Shown one piece after another: positions 5,875 to 5,933 of a stretch of DNA of 5,933 nt. Position numbers and translations under genes: made by a program. Below the pieces are notes generated by a model, which was given only the letters and a program-made list of their open reading frames with translations, made no database searches and was not told where the DNA came from. Origin of the DNA: an uncultured Kroppenstedtia sp. (GTDB taxonomy: Bacteria > Bacillota > Bacilli > Thermoactinomycetales > DSM-45169); contig CAUGKZ010000120.1 of assembly GCA_959600065.1 (NCBI GenBank), positions 1 to 5,933 on the forward strand, given 5' to 3'. Each line of letters opens with the position of its first letter. The stretch's first letter is position 1.

Positions 5875-5933
5875 ATGAGTGAACACACGCATGCAAAGGG
5901 ATTTCGATTATTGTTGGCGGTTATTTTTGTTTC
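5875..5933 (+). CDS. Start of a further protein, truncated by the window end; possibly a membrane protein
   Basis: An ATG at 5875 opens a frame beginning MSEHTHAKGFRLLLAVIFV that is still open at the window edge, 19 codons plus two bases. AGGGG at 5862-5866 gives a modest ribosome site eight bases upstream. A His-containing polar start followed by a hydrophobic stretch resembles the beginning of cation diffusion facilitator (CDF) zinc/cadmium exporters, but 19 residues cannot establish this. The 120-base gap before it, shared with the divergent small membrane protein gene, contains no promoter I can call with confidence. Confidence 0.5.
   Translation, partial: MSEHTHAKGFRLLLAVIFV

Overview
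This is an ordinary chromosomal housekeeping window from a low- to mid-GC Firmicute, most likely a Bacillales relative with a GC content near 50%. Thermoactinomycetaceae-type organisms would fit, but that placement is an inference. The evidence is strong AGGAGG-type ribosome binding sites, T-tailed intrinsic terminators, a PurR-type double PurBox, and a gene set whose closest recognisable relatives are Bacillus proteins: the YpwA-type M32 carboxypeptidase, Est30-type carboxylesterase, YmaD-type OsmC protein, YhzD, a YkuT-type MscS channel and PbuO. I found no mobile element, CRISPR array, tRNA, rRNA or phage gene, and no convincing new multi-gene system.

Layout. Positions 2-1225 (+) hold the C-terminal four fifths of an M32 metallocarboxypeptidase, followed by a terminator. 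Positions 1357-2106 (+) hold a serine carboxylesterase/monoacylglycerol lipase with a complete triad; a possible CcpA (cre) site lies upstream and a textbook terminator follows. Positions 2222-2671 (+) hold an OsmC/Ohr-family thiol peroxidase. It converges on a small YhzD-like gene (2952-2749, -), and the two share a perfect 17-bp bidirectional terminator. Upstream of the YhzD-like gene on the same strand is an MscS channel (3936-3136, -) with its own terminator, so these two are separate transcription units. Positions 4124-5431 (+) hold a PbuO-type purine permease, divergent from mscS. Its promoter carries an inverted pair of PurBoxes and no purine riboswitch. It converges on an 81-residue two-helix membrane protein (5754-5509, -), again with a shared hairpin between them. 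At 5875 a further + strand gene begins and runs out of the window.

The genes look like a series of independent single-gene units: nearly every gene has its own terminator and directions alternate. They do not form one pathway. The window covers peptide turnover, ester or lipid hydrolysis, peroxide defence, osmotic-shock protection and purine salvage. The most informative non-coding signal is the PurR operator at 4060-4103. The least understood gene is the small membrane protein at 5509-5754. No gap between genes exceeds about 190 bases.
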